From assembly GCA_011088215.1 (NCBI GenBank), contig JAALKD010000009.1, positions 18,473-82,472 on the forward strand: a stretch of DNA of 64,000 bases, given 5' to 3'. Below, one piece after another: positions 32,870 through 43,700 of the stretch. The translations under genes and the position numbers were made by a program. The stretch comes from Sphingomonadales bacterium (lineage in GTDB: Bacteria; Pseudomonadota; Alphaproteobacteria; Sphingomonadales; Kordiimonadaceae). The notes beneath the pieces were generated by a model. The model saw nothing but the letters and a program-made list of their open reading frames with translations. It was not told the origin of the DNA and made no database searches. Position 1 is the stretch's first letter; each line of letters starts with the position of its first letter.

Positions 32870-34720
32870 ATGCGTCCAGCCAAAGACCTGTCAGAGATTT
32901 CTGATGATCAAAATCATTGGGCTACCGTAAAGCGGTTGCTGCCTTACTTGTGGGCGCCGGGTCGCTGGGACCTGCGTTTTCGCTTCATTGCCGCGATGAC
33001 CCTGCTTGTGTTGGCGAAATCCATCGGTGTGTATGTGCCGTTTCTGTTCAAGGACGCGGTTGATGTGATCACACCTGGTTTGCGTACAAGCGGTGCAGAC
33101 ATGATTGCGGTGGTGCCGGTTGCGCTCATCATTGGCTACGGAGTCGCACGTGTCCTAAACTTGTTGTTCGGCGAATTGCGTGATGCGGTGTTCGTAAAGG
33201 TCGGCCAGCACGCTTTGCGCCAAATTGCCCTTAACACCTTCAGACACTTGCATAAATTGTCCTTGCGGTTTCACATGGAACGTAAGACTGGTGGACTGAG
33301 CAGGGTGATCGAGCGTGGCACCCGCGGTATCGATTTCCTTCTACGCTTCATGCTTTTCAATATAATGCCCACTTTGCTTGAGATATTTTTGATCTCCAGT
33401 ATTTTCTGGGTCAAGTTTGGCTTTGTCTACGCCGCAGTTACCTTCACGTGCTTGGTCAGCTATATTTATTTTACCGCTACCGTTACCGACTGGCGCTTAA
33501 AATTTCGCCGCGAAATGAATGATCAGGACACAAAAGCCAACAGCAAAGCAGTGGACAGTCTTCTTAACTTTGAGACGGTTAAATATTTCACGAACGAAGA
33601 CTATGAAAGCACACGATATGACGTGGCGCTGGCGAGCTACGAGTCTGCTGCTGTTCGCAGCCAATTGTCGCTAACACTGTTAAACGTTGGGCAGGGCATC
33701 ATTGTGTCATTGGGCTTGGTGATTGTGCTGTGGATGGCAGCACAAGGCGTGATTGATGGTCGTTTCACCATTGGTGAATTTGTGTTGGTTAACAGCCTGC
33801 TGCTTCAAATATATATGCCGTTAAATTTTCTTGGGTTTGTTTATCGCGAAATCAAACAGTCGTTAACTGACATGGAAAAAATGTTTGCGGTAATCGATAC
33901 CAACCCAGATGTTGATGACAAAGAAGATGCTGAGAAACTGGTGATAGAAGGCGGTGCCATCGTCTTCAAGGATGTATGTTTTGAATATAATCCGGACCGG
34001 CGAATACTACACGGTATCAACTTTGAGGTTGCAGCGGGAACAACAACAGCCATTGTCGGCGCAAGCGGTGCCGGTAAATCGACAATTTCGCGTATTTTAT
34101 TCCGGTTTTATGACATTGCTTCAGGTGAAGTGCTCATCGACGGACAGGATACAGCGTCAGTAACACAGCAAAGTCTGCGCGAACAGATCGGTGTGGTACC
34201 GCAAGACACAGTACTTTTTAATGATACGCTTTTGTACAATATTCGCTACGGTCGGCCCGAGGCCACCGACGATGAGGTAAAAGCCGCCGCCGGGTTGGCG
34301 CAAATTCATGACTTTGTTGCTAAACTACCAGACGGATACGAAACCCAGGTTGGTGAGCGCGGTTTGAAACTGTCGGGCGGTGAGAAACAAAGAGTTGCCA
34401 TTGCTCGCACCATATTGAAAAACCCTGCGATTTTGCTGTTGGATGAGGCGACATCTGCATTGGATAGCCATACCGAGCAAGAAATTCAGTCTGCTTTTGA
34501 GGAAATTTCAGCGGGCAGGACCACGCTTGTGATCGCGCATCGGCTGTCAACGGTGGTTAAAGCAGACGAGATTTTGGTCATGGATGACGGGCATATTATT
34601 GAGCGCGGCACCCATGATGCACTGATCGCGATGGGGGGAGCTTACCACGCTATGTGGCAGCGCCAGCGCGAAGTTTCAGAAGCTGAGGAAAAGCTCGTCG
34701 AGCTGTTAGAAACCCTGTAA
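32870..34720 (+). CDS. Atm1-type ABC exporter (fused permease and ATPase)
   Basis: This 616-residue half-transporter works as a homodimer in the inner membrane. The N-terminal ABC membrane domain covers about 20-330 with six helices, and contains NFETVKYFTNEDYE, a stretch typical of the Atm1/HMT1 group. The ATPase domain has Walker A GASGAGKS (about 398), signature LSGGEKQR (about 500) and Walker B ILLLDEATSALD (about 520). Atm1-like proteins export glutathione-bound metal or sulfur species linked to iron-sulfur homeostasis and metal resistance. ATG 32870 (GGTGA 8 bases upstream) is preferred to GTG 32858. No partner genes are adjacent in an operon. Confidence 0.9.
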   Translation: MRPAKDLSEISDDQNHWATVKRLLPYLWAPGRWDLRFRFIAAMTLLVLAKSIGVYVPFLFKDAVDVITPGLRTSGADMIAVVPVALIIGYGVARVLNLLFGELRDAVFVKVGQHALRQIALNTFRHLHKLSLRFHMERKTGGLSRVIERGTRGIDFLLRFMLFNIMPTLLEIFLISSIFWVKFGFVYAAVTFTCLVSYIYFTATVTDWRLKFRREMNDQDTKANSKAVDSLLNFETVKYFTNEDYESTRYDVALASYESAAVRSQLSLTLLNVGQGIIVSLGLVIVLWMAAQGVIDGRFTIGEFVLVNSLLLQIYMPLNFLGFVYREIKQSLTDMEKMFAVIDTNPDVDDKEDAEKLVIEGGAIVFKDVCFEYNPDRRILHGINFEVAAGTTTAIVGASGAGKSTISRILFRFYDIASGEVLIDGQDTASVTQQSLREQIGVVPQDTVLFNDTLLYNIRYGRPEATDDEVKAAAGLAQIHDFVAKLPDGYETQVGERGLKLSGGEKQRVAIARTILKNPAILLLDEATSALDSHTEQEIQSAFEEISAGRTTLVIAHRLSTVVKADEILVMDDGHIIERGTHDALIAMGGAYHAMWQRQREVSEAEEKLVELLETL

Positions 34721-34819
34721 CAACGGACCAGTGTGGGTGATGACTGTTGCACATGATCGCTCAATTGTTGATAAACGTCACCGTGGTGTTTCAAGTGTAA
34801 GCGTGCCGGGGCAAATTAC

Positions 34820-36832
34820 GTGTTTTTTCAAGAACGACCTCTGTCCAGGAATGTGTTTTTTGCCACCTGTTTGTTGGTGTTGCCGATCGGTGGGTTGCAG
34901 GCAGAAAATGAAACTGTCGACGGCGCTGAATATCAGGACATCGAAACCGTTGAAGTTACCGCTGCGGCGGTTGGCAACCATCAGCTGCGCGGGACAGTAG
35001 TCGCATTACCGCACCACCAAATTGAGTTCTTACGTCCAACATCGCTTGCCGATATTTTTGATTTAGTGCCCTCTGCTAATGTGCGGATCAATTCGCGCGG
35101 TGAAACCCTAGTGTCGTTGCGCGGTGCGGGCGAGCGGCAACTTGCTGTGTTTTTTGATGGCGCGCCGGTGAATGTGCCCTGGGACAACCGGTTTGATTTG
35201 CGACTGGTTCCAGCATTGGCAATCGGAAGCGTAACAGTTTCGACCGGGCCAACCACATCCGGATTCGGCGCCAACACAGCGGGCGGTGTCGTAGATATTG
35301 CCTCCAGATCATCGATGGACAATGAGCTCCTGTTGGAGGGCGGACGCGGAGGGCTGTGGTCTGCGGAGGCGAGAACTGGTTTTGTGTCGGGGAATTTTCG
35401 CTCATTCATTGCTATGGGCCATCTTGAGAGCAACGGCGTGGATGCACCGGATGCTGCCTACACGGGTGGTACAGGCGGCCTGATAACCAATACGGATCGC
35501 CGACAGACAAATGTTTTGGTGCGCACAACAGGTGAGGGTGACAATAGTAAGGGTGGGGTTTCAGTTCTATACTCAAACGCCGCATATGGAATAGCGCCAG
35601 AACAGGGTCTCCGGGTGGACCCCGGAAGCGCGCGTTTTTGGCGGTTTCCGGGCACTGAGCATTTGCTGGTCTCTGGGAATTATCAAACGGCGCTGTCGGA
35701 TACCATCTCGTTGCAAGGGACAGGATGGCACCAGTCATTTGACCAACGTATCAATTCCTTTGAAGACGGAACTTATAGCACTATCGAAGATATTCAGCAG
35801 GATAGAAACAGCGCTTATGGCGCTCGATTGCAGCTTGGTTTTGAGGGAGAGATGCAACAGCTGTCGGTTGCGGCGACGTCACAGTGGGCAAGCCACAAGC
35901 AGCAGGAGTTTGAACCCCAAGCAACAGTGCGCCAACTCGATGATTTTTCTCAGTTTTCTGCTAGTTTGGGCGCCGACTACCGCTGGCAATTTAATTCGTC
36001 AACAGGGCTCTCCCTAGGTGCTAGCTATGATGTTCTTGATCCGGGAGAGACCGCCGGTCGGGGCAGAGGTGCAAAGTTTGACGGGGTGAATGCCTCCATG
36101 GAACTGCGTATGGTTGTATCGGAACAATGGGTGTTTCGTGTGGCGGCGGCTCGGCGGGTCAGGTTGCCGACCTTGCGCGAACTGTTCGGTGAAGCCATCG
36201 GTAGATTTGTGGTGAACCCTGGCCTTGCGCCCGAAGTTAGCTGGCTGTTTGAGGCCGCGGCTGGGTTCCAGACGGCTTCTGGCAGTTTTAATATCACACC
36301 ATTTTGGATCGAGACGCGCCGCACCCTCGATCAAACTCGGGTCGTCGTTGACGGGCAGAGCCTGCGAGAACGGGTAAACTTGGCAGGTAGCAGAACATAC
36401 GGTGTTGAGATGCGTGCCCAGTGGCACCTCGGTGATCAGCTGTCGTTCACCGGCGACGCCACTTGGAGCCGAAGTCGGGCAAGACCGGAATCAGTTGCCA
36501 TTTCCGTTCGTCGTCTTTACCTTTCAGATCGTCCCAATTGGCTTGCGCAGGCAGCTGCGAAATATCAGGTAGGGGCACAAACAACTTTTGGGCTATCAGT
36601 TGTTTATCGAGGCACTGCAAAATCGGAAAATGATGCAGGGCTTTTTCTTGATCTTTCGGCGGCAACCCAGGTCAACATGTTGCTGTCACATAAAATAAAT
36701 TTAGCCCGCAGCGGTTTTGATATGGAGCTTTTTGCAAGGCTTGATAACCTTACCGATACATTCGTTGAACCACAGTTGGGGCTGCCCAGTGCAGGCCGCT
36801 CGTTTAAGCTGGGATTAAAGGCCGTGTTTTGA
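34820..36832 (+). CDS. TonB-dependent outer-membrane receptor
   Basis: This 670-residue protein has a signal peptide (NVFFATCLLVLPIGGLQA). Residues about 45-160 form the plug domain, with VSLRGAGERQLAVFFDGAPVNVPWDNRFDLRLVP (split here across plug strands) and GFGANTAGGVVDIAS. The 22-strand barrel follows and ends in GRSFKLGLKAVF, phenylalanine last. A TonB-box-like sequence, ETVEVTA, is at about residue 40. The PepSY gene 15 bases downstream suggests uptake of an iron complex or haem-like compound; other substrates are possible. The GTG start at 34820 has no clear ribosome-binding site, so the start is uncertain by a few residues. Confidence 0.92.
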   Translation: MFFQERPLSRNVFFATCLLVLPIGGLQAENETVDGAEYQDIETVEVTAAAVGNHQLRGTVVALPHHQIEFLRPTSLADIFDLVPSANVRINSRGETLVSLRGAGERQLAVFFDGAPVNVPWDNRFDLRLVPALAIGSVTVSTGPTTSGFGANTAGGVVDIASRSSMDNELLLEGGRGGLWSAEARTGFVSGNFRSFIAMGHLESNGVDAPDAAYTGGTGGLITNTDRRQTNVLVRTTGEGDNSKGGVSVLYSNAAYGIAPEQGLRVDPGSARFWRFPGTEHLLVSGNYQTALSDTISLQGTGWHQSFDQRINSFEDGTYSTIEDIQQDRNSAYGARLQLGFEGEMQQLSVAATSQWASHKQQEFEPQATVRQLDDFSQFSASLGADYRWQFNSSTGLSLGASYDVLDPGETAGRGRGAKFDGVNASMELRMVVSEQWVFRVAAARRVRLPTLRELFGEAIGRFVVNPGLAPEVSWLFEAAAGFQTASGSFNITPFWIETRRTLDQTRVVVDGQSLRERVNLAGSRTYGVEMRAQWHLGDQLSFTGDATWSRSRARPESVAISVRRLYLSDRPNWLAQAAAKYQVGAQTTFGLSVVYRGTAKSENDAGLFLDLSAATQVNMLLSHKINLARSGFDMELFARLDNLTDTFVEPQLGLPSAGRSFKLGLKAVF

Positions 36833-36847
36833 CACGCCGCATTATAA

Positions 36848-37471
36848 ATGGGGGCCCGTTTGAAGCCGCAAATTTTGTTTCGAAAGATACACCATTGGGG
36901 TTCCATTTTCGTGGCGCTGCCGCTGATGCTTATGATCGGCGCAGGCATTTTTCTAATGCTGAAAAAAGAAATTACCTGGATTCAGCCTCAAACAATTGAA
37001 GGCAGCCGCACCGGCGTGCCTTTGCTTACCGTAGCGCAGATGTTTGAAACAGCGAAACTGGCTCCTGAGGCTGGTTTTACCAGCTGGGAAGACCTGGACC
37101 GACTTGACTTTAAGCCCGGCAAAGGCGTGGCGAAATTCGTTGGTCACAACAACTGGGAAGTGCAGGTAGATACCCACACAGGTGAACTGTTGCAGGTATC
37201 CTTTCGGCGTTCAGACATCATTGAAAGCCTTCACGACGGTAGCTTTTTCAGCGACGGTATCAAATTATATCTGTTTTTACCCGCAGGCATTGGGTTGTTT
37301 ATTCTCTGGTGCACGGGCCTGTATTTGTTTTTCCTGCCGCATCTTAAAAAACGCCAGAAACGCCAAAAGCATGAAAAAAATCAGCAGAAAAAACAGGCAA
37401 ACCAACAAGAAAAAATTCAACGGACTACAGCTGGTGCAACGGTAAAGGGGGGCCGGCAGCCAGCTGAATAG
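36848..37471 (+). CDS. PepSY-associated membrane protein
   Basis: This 207-residue protein has an N-terminal hydrophobic helix (about 17-40, WGSIFVALPLMLMIGAGIFLM), a periplasmic PepSY-like domain (about 45-125, with a VQVDTHTGELLQVSF segment) and a second helix (about 137-158). A Lys/Gln-rich cytoplasmic tail follows. PepSY membrane proteins next to TonB receptors are commonly linked to ferric-siderophore uptake and reduction. It lies 15 bases after the receptor gene, so the two are one operon. Confidence 0.85.
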   Translation: MGARLKPQILFRKIHHWGSIFVALPLMLMIGAGIFLMLKKEITWIQPQTIEGSRTGVPLLTVAQMFETAKLAPEAGFTSWEDLDRLDFKPGKGVAKFVGHNNWEVQVDTHTGELLQVSFRRSDIIESLHDGSFFSDGIKLYLFLPAGIGLFILWCTGLYLFFLPHLKKRQKRQKHEKNQQKKQANQQEKIQRTTAGATVKGGRQPAE

Positions 37472-37543
37472 CGATCAAACAACCATAAACGAGGGGCGCA
37501 CAGTTTCGGGACAGAAGCGGCGCACAATTAAGGGGAATTAATC

Positions 37544-40500
37544 ATGAAACTTGGTAAAAAAATCGCAATTTTGCTTGCTTGTACTGCGCTTAGTAGCAGT
37601 GCTCTCATTTCTCCAGCGTTAGCGGAAACCAAAGAAAAAGATTATTATGTCGCGCCAGAGTATCTGGACGGATTGCAATACCGCAACATAGGGCCATGGC
37701 GTGGAGGAAGGGTGACAACAGTTGCCGGAACCACCAGCGACAAACGCGTTTACTATATGGGTGCAACTGGCGGCGGTGTCTGGAAAACCACAAATGCGGG
37801 CGGCGATTGGACTAATGTCAGCGACAAGTTTTTCAAAACCGGTTCGGTTGGTGCGCTGGCAGTGGCACCGTCTGATCCTAATGTTGTGGTAGCAGGCATG
37901 GGCGAGTCACCGTTTCGCGGTGTCGCATCTTCACACGGAGACGGCGTTTACATCTCGCGTGACGCCGGAAAAACGTGGGCGAACGCGGGCTTGCCCGGTA
38001 GCCGCCAGATTTCTACTGTCCATATTCATCCGACCAACCCTGATGTCATTTGGGTTGCGGTTCAAGGCTCGCCCTGGGCACCTACAGAAGAGCGCGGGGT
38101 GTATAAAACTACCGACGGCGGCGCAACTTGGAACAAAACCCTGTTTGTTGACACTACTACCGGCATCATCGATCTGACCGTAGACGCCAATAATCCGCGT
38201 AGTCTTTATGCTTCGTCATGGGACACTGACCGTGAGCCCTGGCTTATTCGTTCTGACGGGCCGGGTTCTGCAATCTGGAAGTCCGTTGACGGCGGTGAAA
38301 CTTGGAACAAAACAGGCAAAGGCCTGCCCGACGAAATGGGCAAGATTGGAGTGATTGCATCGGCGGCGCAGTCTGATCTTGTGTGGGCAATTGTCGAAGC
38401 GAAAGAGAAGGGCGGGCTGTACAAGTCAACCAATGGCGGCGAAAGCTGGAGTTTTGTCAACGGAGACAGGCGCCTGCATGCAAGATCTTGGTATTACATG
38501 CATATTTTCGCTGACCCACAGGATGAAAACACAGTTTACGTGCTTAATGCACCTTTTATGAGGTCTGTTGATGGCGGCAAAAGCTTCCAGCAGGTTTCGG
38601 TGCCGCACGGCGACACTCACGATTTGTGGATTAACCCGGATAATCCCGATGTGATGGTTAACGCCAATGACGGCGGCGGCACAGTGTCACTAGACGGGGC
38701 TAAAAGCTGGTCAACCGTTTACAACCAGCCGACCGCGCAGATATACCGGCTTAATGCCGACAATCGCTTTGCCTACCGCCTGTATGGCGGCCAGCAGGAT
38801 AACAGCACTGTCGCTATCCTTAGCCGCGGGCCTGATGGTTCCATTGGGCTTGAGGACTTTCACGCCGTTGGCGGCTGTGAAAGTGGCTTTGTTGGCCTGG
38901 ATCGTGACAATCCTCGCTACGCCTATTCAGGTTGCTATCTGGGTCAGATCGATGAATATGATTTCGAGACTGAAACAGACCGCAGTGTCAGCGCCTACCC
39001 GGAAATATCCTTTGGTAATGCGCCCAAAAACCGGAAATACCGGTTTAATTGGAATGCTCCGATTTTTGTGTCGTTGCATGATAAATCGGCGATTTACCAC
39101 GCCGGTAACAAGCTACTGAAGTCAACGGACCGCGGTGTTAGCTGGAGCGAAGTCAGCCCTGACCTTACCCGTAACGACGAGGCCACACAGGGGCCCGGCG
39201 GAGCACCGATTACCAACGAAGTGTCAGAGAACTACAATACCATCAGCTATGTCGCTGAAAGTATGCATGAGGCTGGCACCATGTATACCGGTTCCGATGA
39301 CGGGCTTGTCCATGTTACGCGGGACGGTGGTGCCAATTGGGAAAATATCACGCCGCGTGGCATCGGGATTGCGCTTGTGAATGCCATTGACGTATCACCG
39401 CATGACCCCGCGACCGCTTATGTTGCTGTAACACGGTACAAGGAAAATGATCACACACCGATGATCTTTAAAACCACCAATTACGGCAAGCGCTGGACGC
39501 AAATTGCGGATGGTATACCAGATGGTGATTTTGTCCGCGTAGTGCGCGAGGACACCGAACGTAAAGGCATGCTCTATGCCGGGACTGAAACAGGGCTTTA
39601 TGTTTCCTTTGACGACGGCGACAATTGGCAACCAATGCAGTCCAACCTGCCGCATTTGCCAGTAACAGACATCAAGGTGCACGGGAAAGACTTGTTGCTG
39701 TCTACGCAAGGCAGAGGTTTCTGGATACTTGATGATATCGCACCGCTTCGCCAAATGACTGGCGATACTGATGGGGCATCCCTGTTTGCGCCGTCAACTG
39801 CACACCACGTCAACACTGCGGGCGGGCGCAACGGTGGACCTTCGAGCCCGAACCCGCCTTCTGGTGCTGTTCTATATTACAGCCTTAGCGATGTGCCAGA
39901 CGATGGTATTGCGATGGAAATCTTGGACAGCGAGGGTACAGTTATCAGAACCCTCAAGTCTGACGCCAAGAAAGGCGAAAAAGGTGGCGGCTCTGGCAGT
40001 GCTTACAATTTGCCGATGAAGACAGGCCTTAACCGCGCTCAGTGGGACCTTCGGGTTGATGCTCTGAAGAAAATCGATGGCTTGTGGTCTATGGCCGGGG
40101 GCGGAGACCGTAAGGTTGACGGCTATATAGTCGCGCCCGGCACGTATACTGCACGGTTAACAGCCGGTGATGCAGTTAGTGAGCAAAGCTTTACCGTTGC
40201 ATGGGATCCCAGGGTTGATATCGACTCAGCTCTGATTGTTGAGCAAACGGATATGGCCAAACAAAGCCATGAGATGCTGGCGGAATTGCAACAATCGGTG
40301 ATCTCTATGCGCAAGGCGAAAATGCAGGCGAAGGTGCAAACCGAAGCCAATAAGGATGTTGAGGCGCTGAAGGCGGCGGGGGACGCCGCGGTGAAAGCCA
40401 TTGAGGCATGGGAGAAAGGCCTGATCAATACCGAGCGTGAGTTTTTCCAGGACGTGTTGAACTGGCCTGACAAGTTGCATTCAGATCTGCAGTTCGTTGT

Positions 40501-40696
40501 AGGTAATCTGGACGGTGGAATCCCACCGGTGAATGCAGGCACGAAGCAGCGCTTTGAAGATGTGGCTGCTATTTTCCGTGATGCAATGACCGCACGCGAC
40601 GCAGTGGTCTCAGGTGAAATTGCGGCCTTTAACACGGCGTTCGCTGACAGCGGGCGCAGTGCAGTAACAGTGCCAAGTTTCTCAGGCGCTGAATAA
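37544..40696 (+). CDS. Exported BNR/sortilin-like propeller protein, paralogue 1
   Basis: This 1050-residue protein has a signal peptide (IAILLACTALSSSALISPALA). It contains many Asp-box/BNR repeats (GGGVWKTTNAGGDW, GVYKTTDGGATWNKT, GGLYKSTNGGESW) that build two large propellers as in VPS10/sortilin and GH74-like proteins, and a helical C-terminal region (about 890-1040). Landmarks shared with its neighbours are a YRNIGPWRGGRV-type start and a FRGVAS/GTGE-like second blade. No glycosidase acid pair could be confirmed, so catalytic activity is unknown. It is first of three tandem paralogues on one strand. Confidence 0.85.
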   Translation: MKLGKKIAILLACTALSSSALISPALAETKEKDYYVAPEYLDGLQYRNIGPWRGGRVTTVAGTTSDKRVYYMGATGGGVWKTTNAGGDWTNVSDKFFKTGSVGALAVAPSDPNVVVAGMGESPFRGVASSHGDGVYISRDAGKTWANAGLPGSRQISTVHIHPTNPDVIWVAVQGSPWAPTEERGVYKTTDGGATWNKTLFVDTTTGIIDLTVDANNPRSLYASSWDTDREPWLIRSDGPGSAIWKSVDGGETWNKTGKGLPDEMGKIGVIASAAQSDLVWAIVEAKEKGGLYKSTNGGESWSFVNGDRRLHARSWYYMHIFADPQDENTVYVLNAPFMRSVDGGKSFQQVSVPHGDTHDLWINPDNPDVMVNANDGGGTVSLDGAKSWSTVYNQPTAQIYRLNADNRFAYRLYGGQQDNSTVAILSRGPDGSIGLEDFHAVGGCESGFVGLDRDNPRYAYSGCYLGQIDEYDFETETDRSVSAYPEISFGNAPKNRKYRFNWNAPIFVSLHDKSAIYHAGNKLLKSTDRGVSWSEVSPDLTRNDEATQGPGGAPITNEVSENYNTISYVAESMHEAGTMYTGSDDGLVHVTRDGGANWENITPRGIGIALVNAIDVSPHDPATAYVAVTRYKENDHTPMIFKTTNYGKRWTQIADGIPDGDFVRVVREDTERKGMLYAGTETGLYVSFDDGDNWQPMQSNLPHLPVTDIKVHGKDLLLSTQGRGFWILDDIAPLRQMTGDTDGASLFAPSTAHHVNTAGGRNGGPSSPNPPSGAVLYYSLSDVPDDGIAMEILDSEGTVIRTLKSDAKKGEKGGGSGSAYNLPMKTGLNRAQWDLRVDALKKIDGLWSMAGGGDRKVDGYIVAPGTYTARLTAGDAVSEQSFTVAWDPRVDIDSALIVEQTDMAKQSHEMLAELQQSVISMRKAKMQAKVQTEANKDVEALKAAGDAAVKAIEAWEKGLINTEREFFQDVLNWPDKLHSDLQFVVGNLDGGIPPVNAGTKQRFEDVAAIFRDAMTARDAVVSGEIAAFNTAFADSGRSAVTVPSFSGAE

Positions 40697-40712
40697 GAAA
40701 ATCAACGGGGAT

Positions 40713-40734
40713 GAGGAGGCCTTCGTGCCTCCTC
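40713..40734 (+). terminator. Intergenic hairpin between BNR paralogues 1 and 2
   Basis: GAGGAGGC (40713-40720) pairs with GCCTCCTC (40727-40734) around CTTCGT. There is no T-run after it and the next ribosome-binding site lies 8 bases on. It may therefore be a partial terminator or a transcript-stabilising hairpin that sets the ratio between the two genes. Confidence 0.5.
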
Positions 40735-40752
40735 GCGATTCAGGAGTGGGTT

Positions 40753-43700
40753 ATGAATAACATATTTAAAACAATGACATGCGTGGGCGCGTTAATGTTG
40801 GGTGCTGGCGGCGCACAGGCTGAAATTGATAGTGATCTGATGTCAGGTATCAAGGCGCGGGTGATCGGCCCTGCAGCCATGAGCGGCCGGGTGGCGGCGA
40901 TTGACGCGGTGATCTCCGACCCCAATCATATCGTGGTCGGCGCGGCAACGGGCGGCGTATGGATATCTTCCAATGGCGGATTGAATTGGACACCCACTTT
41001 TGACGGCGAAGAATGTGCTTCCATTGGCTCCGTTGCGATCAATCAAAGCAATCCGGACATTGTCTGGGTTGGAACCGGCGAGGGCAATACCCGCAATTCC
41101 ACATCTATTGGCTGCGGTATGTTCAAGTCGCTGGACGGCGGGAAAACCTGGAATAAAGTTGGCTTAGAAAATAGCGAACGCATTAACCGTATTGCACTGC
41201 ATCCAACAAACCCTGATGTTGCCTATGCGGCGGTGCTCGGCAAACTCTGGGGCGATAGCGACGAACGCGGCCTGTATAAAACCACAGACGGCGGTAAAAA
41301 CTGGTCGGTGGTTCTCGCGGGTGATGAAACGACTGGCGCGACTGATGTGCAGATGGATCCAAGCAACCCTAATAAGTTGTTTGCATCCATGTGGCAGTTC
41401 CGTCGCTGGCCGTTTTTCTTCAAATCCGGCGGAGAGGGGTCAGGTTTGTTCGTCTCCCATGATGGCGGCGGCAGTTGGAATGAATTAACAGAAGAAGACG
41501 GCCTGCCAAAAGGCACTCTTGGTAAGTCAGCCTTTACCATATCGCGTAGCGACCCGAACCGCGTTTATGCTCTTATTGAAGCTGAAAAAAGCGCGCTCGC
41601 ACGCTCTGATGATGGTGGTCGTTCATGGAAAATCGTCAATACTGACAACGACATTAATGATCGGCCGTTTTACTACAACGGTATTTCTGTTGACCCTCAG
41701 AACCCGGATCGGGTTTACCGGGTTGGCTCGCGGGTGAAAATGTCTATCGATGGCGGTAAGTCATTCTCTTTCATCGAGAAAATACGTTGCTGCGCCCCAA
41801 GAAACGACATTCATATCGACAACCACGCATGGTGGATAAACCCAACCAATCCAAAGCATATCATCGACGGTAACGATGGCGGATTGGGGGTAACTCAGGA
41901 CGGCGGGCAGACGTGGCGATTTGTTGCTAACCTGCCGCTAGCACAATTTTATCACATCGCGGTCGATAATGATCTGCCATATAATGTATACGGCGGGCTG
42001 CAAGACAACGGTGCCTGGCGCGGACCTTCCGCTGTTTTTGAAAACGGCGGCATTCGCAACCTACATTGGCAGGAAGTGGCGTTTGGCGATGGTTTTGATA
42101 CCATTCCGCACCCGGACAACAGCCGTAAGGGCATTTCCATGAGCCAGGGTGGTTTTTTGGTTAGTTGGAATCTGGATACGGGCGAACAGCGCTTGATACG
42201 CCCCAAGGGACCTGAGGACGGAACGGAACTGCGTTTTAATTGGAACGCGGGTTTTGCGCAAAGCCCCACAGATGCGAACACCATGTATTACGGTAGCCAA
42301 TTTGTTCATAAATCGACCGACCGAGGCCTGACGTGGCAAATTATCAGCGGGGACATGACGACCAATAACCCTGAGTTTCAAACATTTCGTGAAAGCGGTG
42401 GTATCACGCCGGACGTAACTGCGGCGGAAAATTACACCAGCATAACATCGATAAATCCGTCACCGGTTGACACAGGTGTAATTTGGGTAGGCACTGACGA
42501 TGGTCGGGTGCATGTTACCCGCGACGGCGGCACCACCTGGGACAGCGTTGAAAATAACATCAGGCGCGGCCCCAAGGGCGGCTGGATTCCGATGATCGAG
42601 CCATCTTTGTATGATGCTTCGGTTGCTTTTATTGCAGTGGATGATCATCGGCGCGGCGATAACAAACCCTATGTTTATCGCATGGAAAATTACGGCAAGC
42701 GCTGGCGCTCGTTGGTAACCGATGACATCACTGGCTATGCGCTATCTGTCCGCCAGGATCATGTGGATGAAAACCTGTTGTTTGTTGGCACTGAATTTGG
42801 CCTTCATTTCAGCACCAATGGCGGCAAAGACTGGACCAAATGGGCAGAAGATGTGCCGACGGTATCGGTGATGGATATGGCGATCCAAAAGCGTGAAAAT
42901 GATCTGGTGCTGGGTACTCATGGTCGTTCGGCTTACGTGATCGACGATTATAGTGCGCTACGCGGTTTGAGCGAAGAAAGCTTCAGGGAGCCGCTCAAAA
43001 TCCTGTCTGTAACCCACGGTCAGCAATATACCGCAAGTCAAACACCATCCACTCGTTTTCCGGGTGACGGCGAATTTCGATCAACTAACCAGCCTTATGG
43101 TGCCATGATCACATTCATGGCTTCAGGCGACGATCTGAAGCATCCTGATAGTGACGTTCAAAAGGCCCGTATGGTGGCCAAGCGCGCGGCGCACAGTGAT
43201 GACGCTGATAAAGACGGCGACAAGAAAGAGCCGTCCGGTAAAGCAACGATTACAATTGCTGACGTATCCGGTGAAACTATTCGAACCTTCAAGGCCGATG
43301 TCCATCTGGGCATCAACCGTGTGGTATGGAATATGCGTCAGGACGGCTTTCAGGCCGCGCCTCCAGCGCGACCAAACAAAGACGGTACATTGCCAGCCGG
43401 TCTTGAGGTTTTGCCGGGTTCTTACAGCGTAACGGTTGAGCTAGGCGAGAATTCATCCAGTCATGAGGTACAGGTTCTTGCTGATCCCCGCACGGAGTTT
43501 AGCGCTGAGGATCAGATGAAGAACTATAGAATGCGCGGCCATATCGCCGGACTGAGCCAGCGTGTGCAAAATGCCTTAACAAGACTGATGCATGCCCGGC
43601 GCGACATCAGCACGTTGACAGCGTTGATCAAATCGTCTGACGCTGATGACGACACGCAAAAACAGCTTTCCAAACAAGCAGGGGACGCCAAAAAAGCGCT